Part shown: positions 34,723 through 43,787 of the stretch, in pieces
Numbering within the stretch: the first letter of the stretch is position 1
Layout: each line of letters starts with the position of its first letter
Assembly (NCBI RefSeq): GCF_900102135.1
Contig: NZ_FMVJ01000007.1
Coordinates: 62,001-126,000, forward strand
DNA: 64,000 nucleotides
Reading direction: 5' to 3'
From: Microvirga guangxiensis
Lineage (GTDB): Bacteria > Pseudomonadota > Alphaproteobacteria > Rhizobiales > Beijerinckiaceae
Notes under the pieces: generated by a model
What the model saw: the letters and a program-made list of their open reading frames with translations, nothing else
What the model was told of the DNA's origin: nothing
Database searches by the model: none
Position numbers and translations under genes: made by a program

Positions 34723-35718
34723 ATGGCGACATCGCCTCGATTTCCCGCAGAACTGCTCATGACAAGCCAAAACGCAACGGGCATCCCCACCGCCCCATCC
34801 CAGGCCGCCGTTTCTCCCCATCCGGCTGCTCCATCCATGGGCAGCTTTGCGTCCATGCTGCTGCTCGCTGTCATGTGGGGCCTGTCCATTCCCATCACGA
34901 AGCTCGGCCTCCTGACATTGCCGCCTCTGACCCTGACGGCGCTGCGCTTCGCGATTGCCGTACCCCTTCTGATGCTCCTCATCCTGGGCAGGCGACGCCT
35001 GCCATGGCGGGCGCTTCCCCGTGTTGCCGCCCTCGGCATATTGGGCATCGGCGTCGGGCAGATTGCCCAAACCTTTGGGGTGGCAGGTACGTCGGCCTCG
35101 GTCGGCACCATCATCTCGGCGACTATTCCAGTTTTCGTGGTGGTCTTTGCCGCCTTGCGCCTGAAACAATCCATTTCGGGACGTCAGAAGCTGGGGTTGC
35201 TGGCAGCCTTCATCGGCATTGCGGTGGTTGCTTCCGGCAATGGAGGCGGGGCGAGTTCTGAGCTTCAGACCAGCGTGGCCGGCGCTGGCTTCATGCTGCT
35301 CTCGTCGCTGGCGATCGCGTTCTATTACGTCTGGGGCGTCGAACTCACCAATGAATACGGCACTGTCGTCGTGGCCGCTTGGAGCACATTGTTCGGCTTC
35401 GCCGCGCTGATGCCATGGGCAGGCTGGGAGATGGGGCACGTTTCGTTCCAGATCACCGCTGAGGCCGTGGCGGCTGCGGCATATCTGGGGCTCATCGTCA
35501 CCGTCGCAGGAATGTTCATGTGGCTGAATATCCTGCGCACGGTTCCGGCCGGGATTGCAGCGAGCATTCAGTATCTGCAACCGGTCATCGGCATCGCTGC
35601 CTCGGCTGCGATGTTCGGTGATTCACTGGGAGGCCTTTTTGCGGTTGGCGTGTCGCTGATCCTGGGCGGTCTTGCCTTGACCGTGACATCTCCCGGCAAG
35701 GCAAGCCAAGCGATCTAG
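34723..35718 (+). CDS. EamA/DMT-family transporter (partner of the LysR at 33704)
   Basis: The 331-residue inner-membrane protein has about ten helices arranged as two EamA repeats (roughly 45-170 and 185-315). MLLLAVMWGLSIPITKLGLL and the second-repeat LSSLAIAFYYVWGVELTN are typical. Such proteins export amino acids or metabolites. The start could also be ATG 34759 (MTSQNATG), since the first 12 residues look unlike the family. It is divergent from the LysR gene, which probably controls it. Confidence 0.9.
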   Translation: MATSPRFPAELLMTSQNATGIPTAPSQAAVSPHPAAPSMGSFASMLLLAVMWGLSIPITKLGLLTLPPLTLTALRFAIAVPLLMLLILGRRRLPWRALPRVAALGILGIGVGQIAQTFGVAGTSASVGTIISATIPVFVVVFAALRLKQSISGRQKLGLLAAFIGIAVVASGNGGGASSELQTSVAGAGFMLLSSLAIAFYYVWGVELTNEYGTVVVAAWSTLFGFAALMPWAGWEMGHVSFQITAEAVAAAAYLGLIVTVAGMFMWLNILRTVPAGIAASIQYLQPVIGIAASAAMFGDSLGGLFAVGVSLILGGLALTVTSPGKASQAI

Positions 35719-35811
35719 GATCAGCGCGCCGAGACAGCTAGGGCCCACTGCGGCTGCCGGGTGTGCTCATGCAAGATTTGCCGGCGATCACCTTTCCATA
35801 GCTGTCCCTTC

Positions 35812-36378
35812 TCAAATCCCTCCGCCGCTTTCGAACCACCATTCCCGTACCTCCCAGCCATAGCCTTCTTCCTGCATGATGCGCTCGAGATGGGCTTGGA
35901 GCTCGTCGCGCAGCTCGTGAAGCGTACGAGGGGGCGCCTCGTCTTGTTCGTAGGTGAACTCCGTGCGCTGCGGCGGGGAGGGAGGGTTGCGCTTATCGAT
36001 GTCTCCCAGCACGCGGGTGAGACGAGCGAGTGGTTGGAGGGAGCGCTGAGCGAGTTCCACCGGCATGTCCTCAAGGGCGTCCGCATGACGCTCGGTGAGT
36101 TTCCAGAGCTTTTGCGTTACCCGCTCACGATGATTGAGCGCCCGGGCCGGAACGGCGGCGCCTGGCGGACGCTGCCAGCCTTCCTGGGCTACATAGCGAG
36201 AGATGGTGGTGATGGAGACGCCGATCTCCTCGGCGATGCGCTTGTAGGGCCAGGTCGTGCCCTCCACGAATTCGCGCATGGCGGCGACGCGGGCAGGGGT
36301 GAGCTTCTCGCGGAGAGCACCGGGGGTCTTTGTAGAGATGTTGTTATCGAAAGAGGAGTTGGAGGAATGAATTGTCAT
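35812..36378 (-). CDS. Helix-turn-helix protein of unknown function
   Basis: The product has 188 residues from ATG 36378. A helix-turn-helix is clear at about 30-62 (ARVAAMREFVEGTTWPYKRI with EEIGVSITTISRYVAQEGW), resembling the DNA-binding part of small terminase or resolvase-like proteins. The remainder is helical and charged (RVTQKLWKLTERHADALEDM) and ends EVREWWFESGGGI. There is no effector domain. I do not recognise a family. Its neighbours are an EamA gene and an ElyC-like gene on the plus strand, with no obvious functional link. Confidence 0.6.
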   Translation of the reverse strand: MTIHSSNSSFDNNISTKTPGALREKLTPARVAAMREFVEGTTWPYKRIAEEIGVSITTISRYVAQEGWQRPPGAAVPARALNHRERVTQKLWKLTERHADALEDMPVELAQRSLQPLARLTRVLGDIDKRNPPSPPQRTEFTYEQDEAPPRTLHELRDELQAHLERIMQEEGYGWEVREWWFESGGGI

Positions 36379-36663
36379 GACAATCACTTTTTTAGAACAA
36401 AAGACGAACATTATGCCGCATATGGGAAAACAGTCAAGGTTGGAGTAAGGATCTGGGCGACCGTCTCGCCTGCGAGCAGGCGAGACGCAGCGGATCCGCG
36501 ATCAGGAGCAGGCGTGCTGACTGAAGCGGCCACTCGTCCAATTGTGCGCCTCCGCTCCCGTCGCTCCCTCGAGGGGGCGTGCGCTAATCTCCACCCTGCG
36601 GCCCTGGATGGCGTTCTGAGAAATGATGGGATCATGGACGGTGTGGCTGGAAGACAGGGCAGA

Positions 36664-37266
36664 ATGCGATTTCGAAGGGTGAAGAGAGTTGGATCGGTAT
36701 TGGCACTCGCTCTGATGCTGCCCGTGTTCATAGCTGTCGGCGCCATGGCGGAGATCGCGCTCTATTCCACGCGCTTCAGCGAAGGGCCGGCCGATGCGGC
36801 CATCGTGCTCGGCGCTGCGGTCTATACGGACAGGCCTTCACCCGTCTTCGAGGAACGCATCCGCCATGGGGTGAACCTCTTTCGCGCAGGCCGGGTGCGG
36901 CGTCTTGTAATGACCGGCGGCCGCGGGCCGGGCGATCGACTGTCGGAAGCGCGGGCCGCGCGCGACTGGAGTGTGGGGCAGGGAGTGCCGCCCAACGCGA
37001 TCCTCCTGGAGGAGGCATCCAGCACCACGCAGGAGAATCTGACCTTCGCGCTGCCTATCCTGAGGCGGCATGGGGCGAAGAGAGTCTTGATCGTCAGCGA
37101 CCCGCTGCATATGCGCCGAGCCATGGCTATTGCGCGACGTCTCGGGATCGAGGCGGAGCCGTCACCGACTCCCACGAGCCTTTATGTGGGATGGAAAGCA
37201 TGGGGCATGTTTCTGGCAGGGGAGGCGTATTACCTCACCCGCTGCCGGGTGAACGGGAATTGCTGA
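36664..37266 (+). CDS. ElyC/SanA/YdcF-family (DUF218) membrane protein
   Basis: About 200 residues from ATG 36664. One N-terminal membrane segment (VGSVLALALMLPVFIAVGAM) anchors a periplasmic DUF218 domain: PADAAIVLGAAVY, RRLVMTGGRG, NAILLEEASSTTQENLTFAL and RVLIVSDPLHMRRA are the family motifs. E. coli members SanA, ElyC and YdcF influence envelope integrity and peptidoglycan or enterobacterial common antigen; the exact reaction is unknown. A longer open frame upstream overlaps the opposite gene and is not protein-like. GGAAGACAGGGCAGA precedes the ATG. Confidence 0.85.
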   Translation: MRFRRVKRVGSVLALALMLPVFIAVGAMAEIALYSTRFSEGPADAAIVLGAAVYTDRPSPVFEERIRHGVNLFRAGRVRRLVMTGGRGPGDRLSEARAARDWSVGQGVPPNAILLEEASSTTQENLTFALPILRRHGAKRVLIVSDPLHMRRAMAIARRLGIEAEPSPTPTSLYVGWKAWGMFLAGEAYYLTRCRVNGNC

Positions 37267-37272
37267 ACCGCC

Positions 37273-37354
37273 GTTTCATGGGGTTTTCAGGGACGTTTGA
37301 GGCGTTTCATGAAACGTTTCATCACCGTTTCAGCAAAAAACGATGACATTTCAT
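37273..37354 (+). promoter_or_regulatory. Array of GTTTCA half-sites upstream of the second EamA gene
   Basis: GTTTCAT or a one-base variant starts at 37273, 37295, 37304, 37316, 37328 and 37348. The spacings (22, 9, 12, 12, 20) are near multiples of a DNA turn. CGTTTCATGAAACG at 37303-37316 is a perfect palindrome. The same half-site forms an inverted repeat upstream of the LysR gene at 39290-39308. Confidence 0.55.
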
Positions 37355-37416
37355 CATTTGTGCTGATGATCCAACAGGCGTAATCGAAGCCTCTTGAGAT
37401 TCTTCGAGACCATGCC

Positions 37417-38346
37417 ATGACCCAGGCCGCCGCCACGATGTCCGCTCAGGACGCCAAGCGCTTCGACGGAACCACTTTCGGGCTCTATGCCGCCACCGTG
37501 CTCCTGTGGGGCGTGAGCTGGATCGGCATTCGCGCGCAGCTCGGAGTGGTCGCCCCGGAGATGTCGGTGCTGTGGCGCTTTCTGCTCTCCGCCGTGCTCA
37601 TGTGGGGCTGGGTGCTCGCCACCGGCCATCAGGTGCGCTTCCCGCTCGCCGATCACCTGCGCTTTGCGGCTGTGGGATGCTGCCTGTTCTCGTTCAACTT
37701 CATCTCGTTCTATTACGGCGGTTTGAGCGTGCCGTCGGGGCTGCTCTCGGTGGTGTTCTCGCTCGCATCCGTGTTCAACCTGGTGCTGGGCTTCGTGATC
37801 TTCCGGCAGAAGGTAGAGCCGCGCGTGGCGCTCGGCGGCGTGATCGGCGTTGCGGGGATCGGGCTTCTGTTCTGGCCGGAAATCACGGGTGCGGGCTTCA
37901 ACGCGGCGGCGCTGAAAGGCCTCGGGCTTTGCGTGATGGGCACGCTGTTCTTCTGCTCGGGCAACATGATCTCGACGGTGGTGCAGCGCCGCGGCGCGCC
38001 GCTTCTCTCCGCCACCGCATGGGGCATGACCTATGGCTGCGTGGTTCTGCTGACGCTGAACGTCGTGCGCGGCAACGCCTTCATCATCGAGCCGACGATG
38101 AAGTATATCGGCTCGCTGCTCTATCTTTCCATCGGCGCGTCGGTCCTGGCGTTCATGGCCTATCTCACGCTGCTGCGCCGCCTGGGCGCCGCGCGCGCAG
38201 GCTATACGACGGTGCTGTTTCCCATCATCGCGCTTGCGGTATCCACCCTGCTCGAAAGCTATCAGTGGACAGCTCTTGCCGGCATCGGCGTGGTGTTCGC
38301 CCTCGTCGGCAACGTGCTGGTGCTGCGCAAGCCCTCCGCGAAGTAG
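37417..38346 (+). CDS. EamA/DMT-family transporter (paired with the LysR at 38350)
   Basis: The 309-residue inner-membrane protein has ten helices in two EamA repeats: LYAATVLLWGVSWIGIRAQL starts the first and LGLCVMGTLFFCSGNMIS the second. It probably exports a metabolite or amino acid. It converges with a LysR gene (3 nt between stops) rather than being divergent, yet both upstream regions carry GTTTCA repeats, which links them. ATG 37412 is a near alternative start. Confidence 0.9.
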   Translation: MTQAAATMSAQDAKRFDGTTFGLYAATVLLWGVSWIGIRAQLGVVAPEMSVLWRFLLSAVLMWGWVLATGHQVRFPLADHLRFAAVGCCLFSFNFISFYYGGLSVPSGLLSVVFSLASVFNLVLGFVIFRQKVEPRVALGGVIGVAGIGLLFWPEITGAGFNAAALKGLGLCVMGTLFFCSGNMISTVVQRRGAPLLSATAWGMTYGCVVLLTLNVVRGNAFIIEPTMKYIGSLLYLSIGASVLAFMAYLTLLRRLGAARAGYTTVLFPIIALAVSTLLESYQWTALAGIGVVFALVGNVLVLRKPSAK

Positions 38347-38349
38347 CCG

Positions 38350-39240
38350 TTACTCCGCGGCGACCCCATACACGGGCCGCGTCGAGCCGAGGTTGTCGAG
38401 CGACTGCTTGATGTGGAAGCCCAGCGCATCCGCCAGCGGGTTCTCCTCGCCGCGCGCGCGGATCAGGCCGATCTTGCACGAGGGCAGGGCGGGGAAGCCG
38501 TCGGAGGGGCCGAGAATCCGCATGCCGGGGCGCACGGCGCTTTCCGGCAGAACCGACACGGCTAGGCCCGCGAGAACGGCTGCGCCGACAGCGGTTGAAT
38601 GGTAGCTCACATAGGCCACGCGGAAGGCGCGGTCGGCGCTCTCCAGGGCTTCCGTCGCCGAGTGCCGCCAATCGCAGTTCGGACGCCCGAGGGCGAGCGG
38701 AATCGGGGTTTCCTCATGCACGCCGTGGCGGGCGGAGGTGACCCACAGCAGCTGCTCGATGCGCACGATCTCGGACGGGCCGCGCCGGTCCACATGGGTG
38801 ATGATGGCAAGGTCGATGTCGCCATGCTGGACGCGCTCGATCAGGTTGTGCGTGGGCTCGCACATCACCGTCACCTCGGCCTTCGGGTTGGAGCGCGAGA
38901 AGCGGGCCAGGATCTCCGGCAGGTAGCGGTCGGCGTAATCGTCCGGCAACCCTAAGCGCACGCGGCCGGTCAGCTCGTGATCGTTGAAGGAGGCCATGCA
39001 TTCCGCGTTCAGGCGAACGATCCGGCGGGCGTAATCGAGCAGGCGCTCGCCCTCGTCGGTGAGCTTGGAGAGGCGTCCGTCGCGCTCGAAGATCGCCTTG
39101 CCGACCCGGTCCTCCAGCCGCTTCATCTGCATGGACACCGCGCTCTGCGTCTTATGCACGATCTCCGCCGCGCGGGTGAACGACCCCGTATCCGCAATCG
39201 CCACGAATGTCCTGAGCTGATCGATATCGAGCAAGTGCAT
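38350..39240 (-). CDS. LysR-type regulator (partner of the EamA gene at 37417)
   Basis: The 296-residue protein has a winged helix in TGSFTRAAEIVHKTQSAVSM and a LysR co-inducer domain from ~90 (GRVRLGLPDDYADRYLPEIL). It resembles the regulators that sit beside transporters in Hyphomicrobiales. The inverted repeat CGTTTCA-N5-TGAAACG (39290-39308), 50 bp upstream of its start, fits autoregulation. The effector is not known. Confidence 0.92.
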   Translation of the reverse strand: MHLLDIDQLRTFVAIADTGSFTRAAEIVHKTQSAVSMQMKRLEDRVGKAIFERDGRLSKLTDEGERLLDYARRIVRLNAECMASFNDHELTGRVRLGLPDDYADRYLPEILARFSRSNPKAEVTVMCEPTHNLIERVQHGDIDLAIITHVDRRGPSEIVRIEQLLWVTSARHGVHEETPIPLALGRPNCDWRHSATEALESADRAFRVAYVSYHSTAVGAAVLAGLAVSVLPESAVRPGMRILGPSDGFPALPSCKIGLIRARGEENPLADALGFHIKQSLDNLGSTRPVYGVAAE

Positions 39241-39289
39241 GGCTTCCGCCTCCCCATCAATATCAATGATGATACATATCTCAAACTAT

Positions 39290-39308
39290 CGTTTCAAGTG
39301 ATGAAACG
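39290..39308. promoter_or_regulatory. Candidate LysR box upstream of the second LysR gene
   Basis: CGTTTCA-AGTGA-TGAAACG is a perfect 7-bp inverted repeat with a 5-bp spacer. It shares the GTTTCA half-site with the array at 37273-37354 in front of the EamA gene. It could also act on the divergent DUF1127 gene at 39486. Confidence 0.6.
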
Positions 39309-39485
39309 TTTTGTGCTAAACGTTACAAATAGCAACAAAAAATTGCTTATAAGTATCAATGGCTTGAAGCGGCAGGGCCGTGGCAGATCTCTGGAAGATT
39401 GCTGGTATTTCTCTGACACTTTTCGGAATGTTCACGGACATCTCTGAACGACCGTGAAAGCAGCGAAGGCGAAAGGAGACCCGAC

Positions 39486-39797
39486 ATGACCCGGTCTGCA
39501 GCACCCGTCACGACCCTCCCCGGATTCTTCGGCCCGGGTCCGTTCGTGCGCACGCTCGTTTCCCTCGCCAAGGCTTACATGGATCGCCGGGAGGTCAGGA
39601 ATCTCGCCGAGCTGGACGAGCGCATGCTCAAGGATATCGGCCTCACGCGGGACGATGTGGTGAGCGCGCTCGCAGAGCCGCTTCATCATCGGCCATCATG
39701 GGTATTGGTTCGATGCACCAGGCCGACCCTGCCGGCTCCACGGCCGGCCGCCGCACATAACGTCCGGCCGGTGGTTCAACTCGTGAGCCGGGCTTAA
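39486..39797 (+). CDS. DUF1127 domain protein
   Basis: The product has 103 residues. The DUF1127 signature RNLAELDERMLKDIGLTRDDV is at about 39-59; most family members are only 45-70 residues, so this one carries about 40 extra residues at the C terminus (Pro/Ala-rich, ends QLVSRA). In other alphaproteobacteria DUF1127 proteins affect phosphate, carbon and RNA-related regulation, partly by RNA binding. AAGGAGACCCGAC precedes the ATG. It converges with the DUF937 gene, the stops overlapping by 4 nt. Confidence 0.82.
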   Translation: MTRSAAPVTTLPGFFGPGPFVRTLVSLAKAYMDRREVRNLAELDERMLKDIGLTRDDVVSALAEPLHHRPSWVLVRCTRPTLPAPRPAAAHNVRPVVQLVSRA

Positions 39798-40519
39798 GGC
39801 TTTCTGGAGCCCGTTTTCCAGGCCTCCTCGAGAATCGACTGAAGGGATGTGAGATACTGCATCTGCATCTCCTGTCCCTTCTCCATCATTTCTCCCAGGG
39901 ATGGTTGCGCGGGCTCCTGCGGCTTCGTGGGCGCGGACATCTGAAGGAAGCCCGACATCATTTCCTGAAACGGATTCACGGCAGGCTTTTTCTCGGGCTC
40001 CGGGAGCTTCATCCAATTGCCCCACAATTCCATCCAGGGATTGGACGCATCCTGCCTGGGTTTCTCCTCCGCGCTTGCGAAGGTTGGAGCGCCCTGAGCC
40101 TGAGTCCTCATCCATTGGGACAATCCGCCCGCGACAAGGCCTGCATACAGAGGCAAGATCTGCTGCATGGTCTCGACACCGATGCCGGCGAAATCGGCCG
40201 CCTGATGGGCCACGCGACGGCTTGCCTCGTCGGAGCCGAACAGCTGGTCGAGAAGGTGCCTGCCTTCCTGCTGGGCCTGCGGGGTGAAGGAGCGTGCCGC
40301 CATCTGCCAGAAATTCTGATAGCCGCCGCTCATCAGCGATTGCAGGACGCGGTTCGGGTCGTTGCCGATCATGGCATGCTGCAGGCCCATGATGAAGGCA
40401 GGCATGAGCGCCGCCATGGCTCTCTGCTGCTGGTCGCTTGTCAGCTGGAACTGCCGGGCCAAAGCCTCGAAACCTGCCTGTGTCTGCGCCTGTCGCATCA
40501 GGTCGAACCAGTTGAACAT
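39794..40519 (-). CDS. DUF937 domain protein with Trp/Pro-rich tail
   Basis: This 241-residue cytoplasmic protein has a DUF937-like N-terminal region (MFNWFDLMRQAQTQAGFEAL, FQLTSDQQQRAMAALMPAFI). About residues 150-190 are rich in Trp, Pro and Lys (NPWMELWGNWMKLPEP), and the C-terminal helix ends LEEAWKTGSRKP. The mix of DUF937 and a Trp-rich tail resembles phasin- or granule-associated (PhaM-like) proteins, but this is only a resemblance. It follows the MATE gene by 38 nt on the same strand. Confidence 0.72.
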   Translation of the reverse strand: MFNWFDLMRQAQTQAGFEALARQFQLTSDQQQRAMAALMPAFIMGLQHAMIGNDPNRVLQSLMSGGYQNFWQMAARSFTPQAQQEGRHLLDQLFGSDEASRRVAHQAADFAGIGVETMQQILPLYAGLVAGGLSQWMRTQAQGAPTFASAEEKPRQDASNPWMELWGNWMKLPEPEKKPAVNPFQEMMSGFLQMSAPTKPQEPAQPSLGEMMEKGQEMQMQYLTSLQSILEEAWKTGSRKP

Positions 40520-40557
40520 GGCAGACTCCTCGAATGCCGGTGCGTTCCACCCATTTC

Positions 40558-41937
40558 TTACGGGATCGGAACAGCTTGCCTCTCCAGACGGCGGATTGTC
40601 CAGAACGCAGTGATGATGGCCGCAATTCCGAAGACGATGGACCCGGCGCCGATCCCGAGCAACGCGCCCTTCGGCCCGCCGATCTGGGCTCCGTAGTAAG
40701 CGAATGGAATCATGCCGAGTGTCGCCCGCCCCCAGTTGAAGAAGGTAGAGAGAAGGGGATAGCCCAGATTGTTGAACGAGGCATTGGCGACGAAGACCAG
40801 ACTGACGAAGAGCCAGATCGGTCCGCTCAGCTGGCAGAAGAACCGCACGAGCTCAGCCGTGAGCGGCGGTGCATTGAACGCGATGACGATCGGCGTCTGA
40901 AGCAGGAACAGCAGCAGCCACACGCCGAGGATGTAGAGGATCATGAAGGTCAGCGAATCCTTCAGGGTCTGCTTCATGCGGTCGTACCGTCTGGCGCCCC
41001 AGTTCTGTCCCAGAACGGGGCCGATGGCTCCCGCGAGCGCAAAAACGCCTGCGAAGGATACGGGGACGACGCGGTCGATGATGGCCGAGGCTGCAATGGC
41101 CTCGTCGCCGAACTGCGCCATGATGCCCGTGAAGAAGGCATTGGCCGCAGGTGCGGCGAGGTTGGTCAGAATCGCGGGAACGGCGATTGCGAAGAAGGGC
41201 CGCGCATCGCGCAGAATGGATTTGAGGCTGGGCTTGGCAAGCAGCTTGTGAGCGCGTGTCACATAGAGATAGCCGACATAGAGATAGGCCACGCGCGCGA
41301 TATTGATCGTGATCGCGGCGCCATCGGATTTCAGATCCAGGGCGAAGATCAGGACCGGATCGAGCAGAACCGTGACGACGGCGACCGAGAGCGTCGCATA
41401 CATGCTGCGCTTGGCATCCCCCGCCGCCCGCAGGATCGTGGAGAATGCCATGCCGCCGGCCATGAGGGCATTCGTCGGCAGGGCGATCCAGAGAAAGCTG
41501 TGAGCGATCTGATAGGTGCGCCCGCTCGCGCCCATCGCTCCCAGGATCAGCGGGAGGAACGGCAGAGCGATCAGGCTGACGCCCAAGCCGATGGCGGTCA
41601 TGATGATGCTGCCTGATGTCGCCAGGCGTCTCGCATCGTCGTAGAGGCGCGCACCCATGGCGCGGGACACAAGCGCCCCGATGGGAATCATCAGGCCCAC
41701 ATTGATGGAAACGCTGAAGAACATCACGACCGTCGCGATGCCGACGCCCGCCGTCATGCTCGGATCGTTGAGCCAGGAGATGTAGAGCAGCGACACCAGA
41801 TCCACGATGAAGATGGCGATCAGGCCCGCGCCGCCGGTTGCCGTCATCACGAGCACGTGGCGCATGGTCGAGCCCTGCACGAAAACCGGCGTATCGGAAT
41901 GCGTTCCCGCTGACGATCCTGCAGGCTTGATGTCCAT
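40558..41937 (-). CDS. MATE-family exporter
   Basis: The 459-residue inner-membrane protein has twelve predicted helices in two halves, matching NorM/DinF-type MATE efflux pumps driven by Na+ or H+. SWLNDPSMTAGVGIATVVMF (helix 1-2) and GPVLGQNWGARRYDRMKQTL in the second half are typical. Its ATG shares one base with the stop of the KefB/C-like gene (TGATG), so translation is coupled. The substrate is unknown. Confidence 0.92.
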   Translation of the reverse strand: MDIKPAGSSAGTHSDTPVFVQGSTMRHVLVMTATGGAGLIAIFIVDLVSLLYISWLNDPSMTAGVGIATVVMFFSVSINVGLMIPIGALVSRAMGARLYDDARRLATSGSIIMTAIGLGVSLIALPFLPLILGAMGASGRTYQIAHSFLWIALPTNALMAGGMAFSTILRAAGDAKRSMYATLSVAVVTVLLDPVLIFALDLKSDGAAITINIARVAYLYVGYLYVTRAHKLLAKPSLKSILRDARPFFAIAVPAILTNLAAPAANAFFTGIMAQFGDEAIAASAIIDRVVPVSFAGVFALAGAIGPVLGQNWGARRYDRMKQTLKDSLTFMILYILGVWLLLFLLQTPIVIAFNAPPLTAELVRFFCQLSGPIWLFVSLVFVANASFNNLGYPLLSTFFNWGRATLGMIPFAYYGAQIGGPKGALLGIGAGSIVFGIAAIITAFWTIRRLERQAVPIP

Positions 41938-43787
41938 CAGAGGACTCCCTCGCCGAGAATGTCCCGTGTTTCGGGACTCAAGGCCTTGGCCTTGGCGGTC
42001 GGAGAGGTAAGAGGCTCGGGCTCGATCCTGGCGCCCACCACGAGTTCCGCGCCACCCATCGCGCCGATCTCCTTCTGCAGGAAGAGGCGCGCGATATCGC
42101 GCTTTCGCACATCCTGCGCGCAGCTGGCGGCTGTCTCCGCGTCGACGCCTAGTTCCTCGAGGGCCGAGCGGCCGAACACGATGGCGGATTCGAACGTTTC
42201 GCGAAGCTGATAGTCGACGCCGATCTTCAGAAGCCTCACCGCATGAATGCGGTCGTATGCACGCACGAAGCTGCGGGCATTGGGAAAGTTCTCGTGAAGG
42301 ATCTCGGCGATCCTCTCGATGGTGTCCGGATCGTTCGTGCAGATGCAGATCATCTCTGCCTTCTCCGCGCCGGCGGCACGCAGGACGTCGAGGCGCGTCC
42401 CGTCCCCGTAATAGATCTTGAGGCCGAAGCGGGCCGCATCGCGCACGCGTTCGACATTGTTGTCGATGACGGTGGCGTTGATGCTCTGAGACAGCAGAAC
42501 CTGGTTCACGATCTGCCCGAAGCGTCCGAAACCGATGACGAGAACACGGCTCGAGAGCTCGCCTTCCTGTCCGGGAAGATCATCCTCGCCATGCTCATCC
42601 GCACGTTCGGGGCGGGAGAGCAGGGCCTTCTCGACCAGGGTCGAGAAAATCGGGCCGAGCAGCATGGTAATGGCGGCAAGCGCAGTGACGATCTGCACGT
42701 CCTTGGGAAGCATCAATCCGGCGCTCAGGGCGACAGGCAGGAGCACGAAGGCGAACTCGCCCGCGGTGCAAAGAAGCGTGCCTGAGCGCAGGCCCTCGCG
42801 CCATGTGGCTCCGAAGAAGCGGGAAAGAACCGTGATCAACAAGGTCTTTCCGAGGATCACGACCGGAGCGGCAACAGCCAGCAGCATCCATTGCTCGCGG
42901 ACAAGGGCGAGATCGATGGACATGCCGACGCTCATGAAGAACAGGCCGAGCAGCATTCCGCGAAAGGGCTCGATATCGGCCTCGAGCTGGTGGCGGAAAT
43001 TCGACTCGGCGAGCAGCAGGCCGGCCAGGAACGCGCCCATGGCCATGGAGAGACCGACTTCCTCCATGAGCAGGGCAGCACCCAGCACCACGAGCAGCGC
43101 TGACGCCGTCATCACCTCGCGTGAACCGGTGCGCGCCAGGATGCGAAAGAATGGGTTGAGCCCATAGCGGCCGACCAGAACCACCGCTGCGATGGCCGCA
43201 AGAGCTTCGGCTGTCACCAGAAGCCTGTCGACTATCGAGCCGTTCTCGACGGCCATGCCGGAAGCCAGGAGGGGCAGAATGGCGAGAACGGGAACGACCG
43301 AGAGATCCTGGAACAGCAGAATGGCGAAGGAGCGCTGTCCATAGGGGGTCTGCAGATCGTTGCGCTCCCCCAGCATCTGAAGGGCGATGGCGGTGGCCGA
43401 GAGCGCCATCGCGATGCCGATGACGAAGGCCGCGTTGGGGCTCAGGCCCACGGCCAGCGATGCGCCGCCGAGGCAGAGGGCGGTGAGGGCCATTTGGGCC
43501 AAGCCCAATCCGAAGATGTCCCGCTTCATGGACCAGAGGTGGGAGAGCTTCAGCTCCAGCCCGATGATGAAGAGCAGCAGGACGACGCCGAGCTCCGCGA
43601 CCGTGGCAATGGTCTGGGGATCGCCGACAAGGCTCAGGCCGGAGGGGCCGATGGCGATGCCCGCCGCCAGATAGCCAAGCACGGCAGAGAGGCCGATGAG
43701 GCGGAAGAGGGGCACGGCAATGACCGCCGCCCCGCAGAAGGTCAGGATGGGTGGGAGAAAGCTGACATGGGAGGCTGCGCTGGCCAT
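41937..43787 (-). CDS. KefB/KefC-type cation:proton antiporter with RCK domain
   Basis: The 616-residue inner-membrane protein has about twelve helices (residues ~5-385, CPA2 family), then a linker and an RCK_N (TrkA-N) domain (SRVLVIGFGRFGQIVNQVLL) that binds a dinucleotide. YQLRETFESAIVFGRSALEEL resembles the Kef C-terminal segment. In E. coli KefB/KefC are potassium efflux systems gated by glutathione adducts; whether this protein uses K+ or Na+ is not decided by sequence alone. It starts a probable three-gene unit with the MATE and DUF937 genes. Confidence 0.9.
   Translation of the reverse strand: MASAASHVSFLPPILTFCGAAVIAVPLFRLIGLSAVLGYLAAGIAIGPSGLSLVGDPQTIATVAELGVVLLLFIIGLELKLSHLWSMKRDIFGLGLAQMALTALCLGGASLAVGLSPNAAFVIGIAMALSATAIALQMLGERNDLQTPYGQRSFAILLFQDLSVVPVLAILPLLASGMAVENGSIVDRLLVTAEALAAIAAVVLVGRYGLNPFFRILARTGSREVMTASALLVVLGAALLMEEVGLSMAMGAFLAGLLLAESNFRHQLEADIEPFRGMLLGLFFMSVGMSIDLALVREQWMLLAVAAPVVILGKTLLITVLSRFFGATWREGLRSGTLLCTAGEFAFVLLPVALSAGLMLPKDVQIVTALAAITMLLGPIFSTLVEKALLSRPERADEHGEDDLPGQEGELSSRVLVIGFGRFGQIVNQVLLSQSINATVIDNNVERVRDAARFGLKIYYGDGTRLDVLRAAGAEKAEMICICTNDPDTIERIAEILHENFPNARSFVRAYDRIHAVRLLKIGVDYQLRETFESAIVFGRSALEELGVDAETAASCAQDVRKRDIARLFLQKEIGAMGGAELVVGARIEPEPLTSPTAKAKALSPETRDILGEGVL

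Noticed and set aside
35761..36663. A 301-codon N-terminal extension of the ElyC-like gene
   Set aside because: It overlaps the opposite-strand HTH gene and reads as low-quality protein; a good ribosome-binding site and membrane anchor start at 36664.
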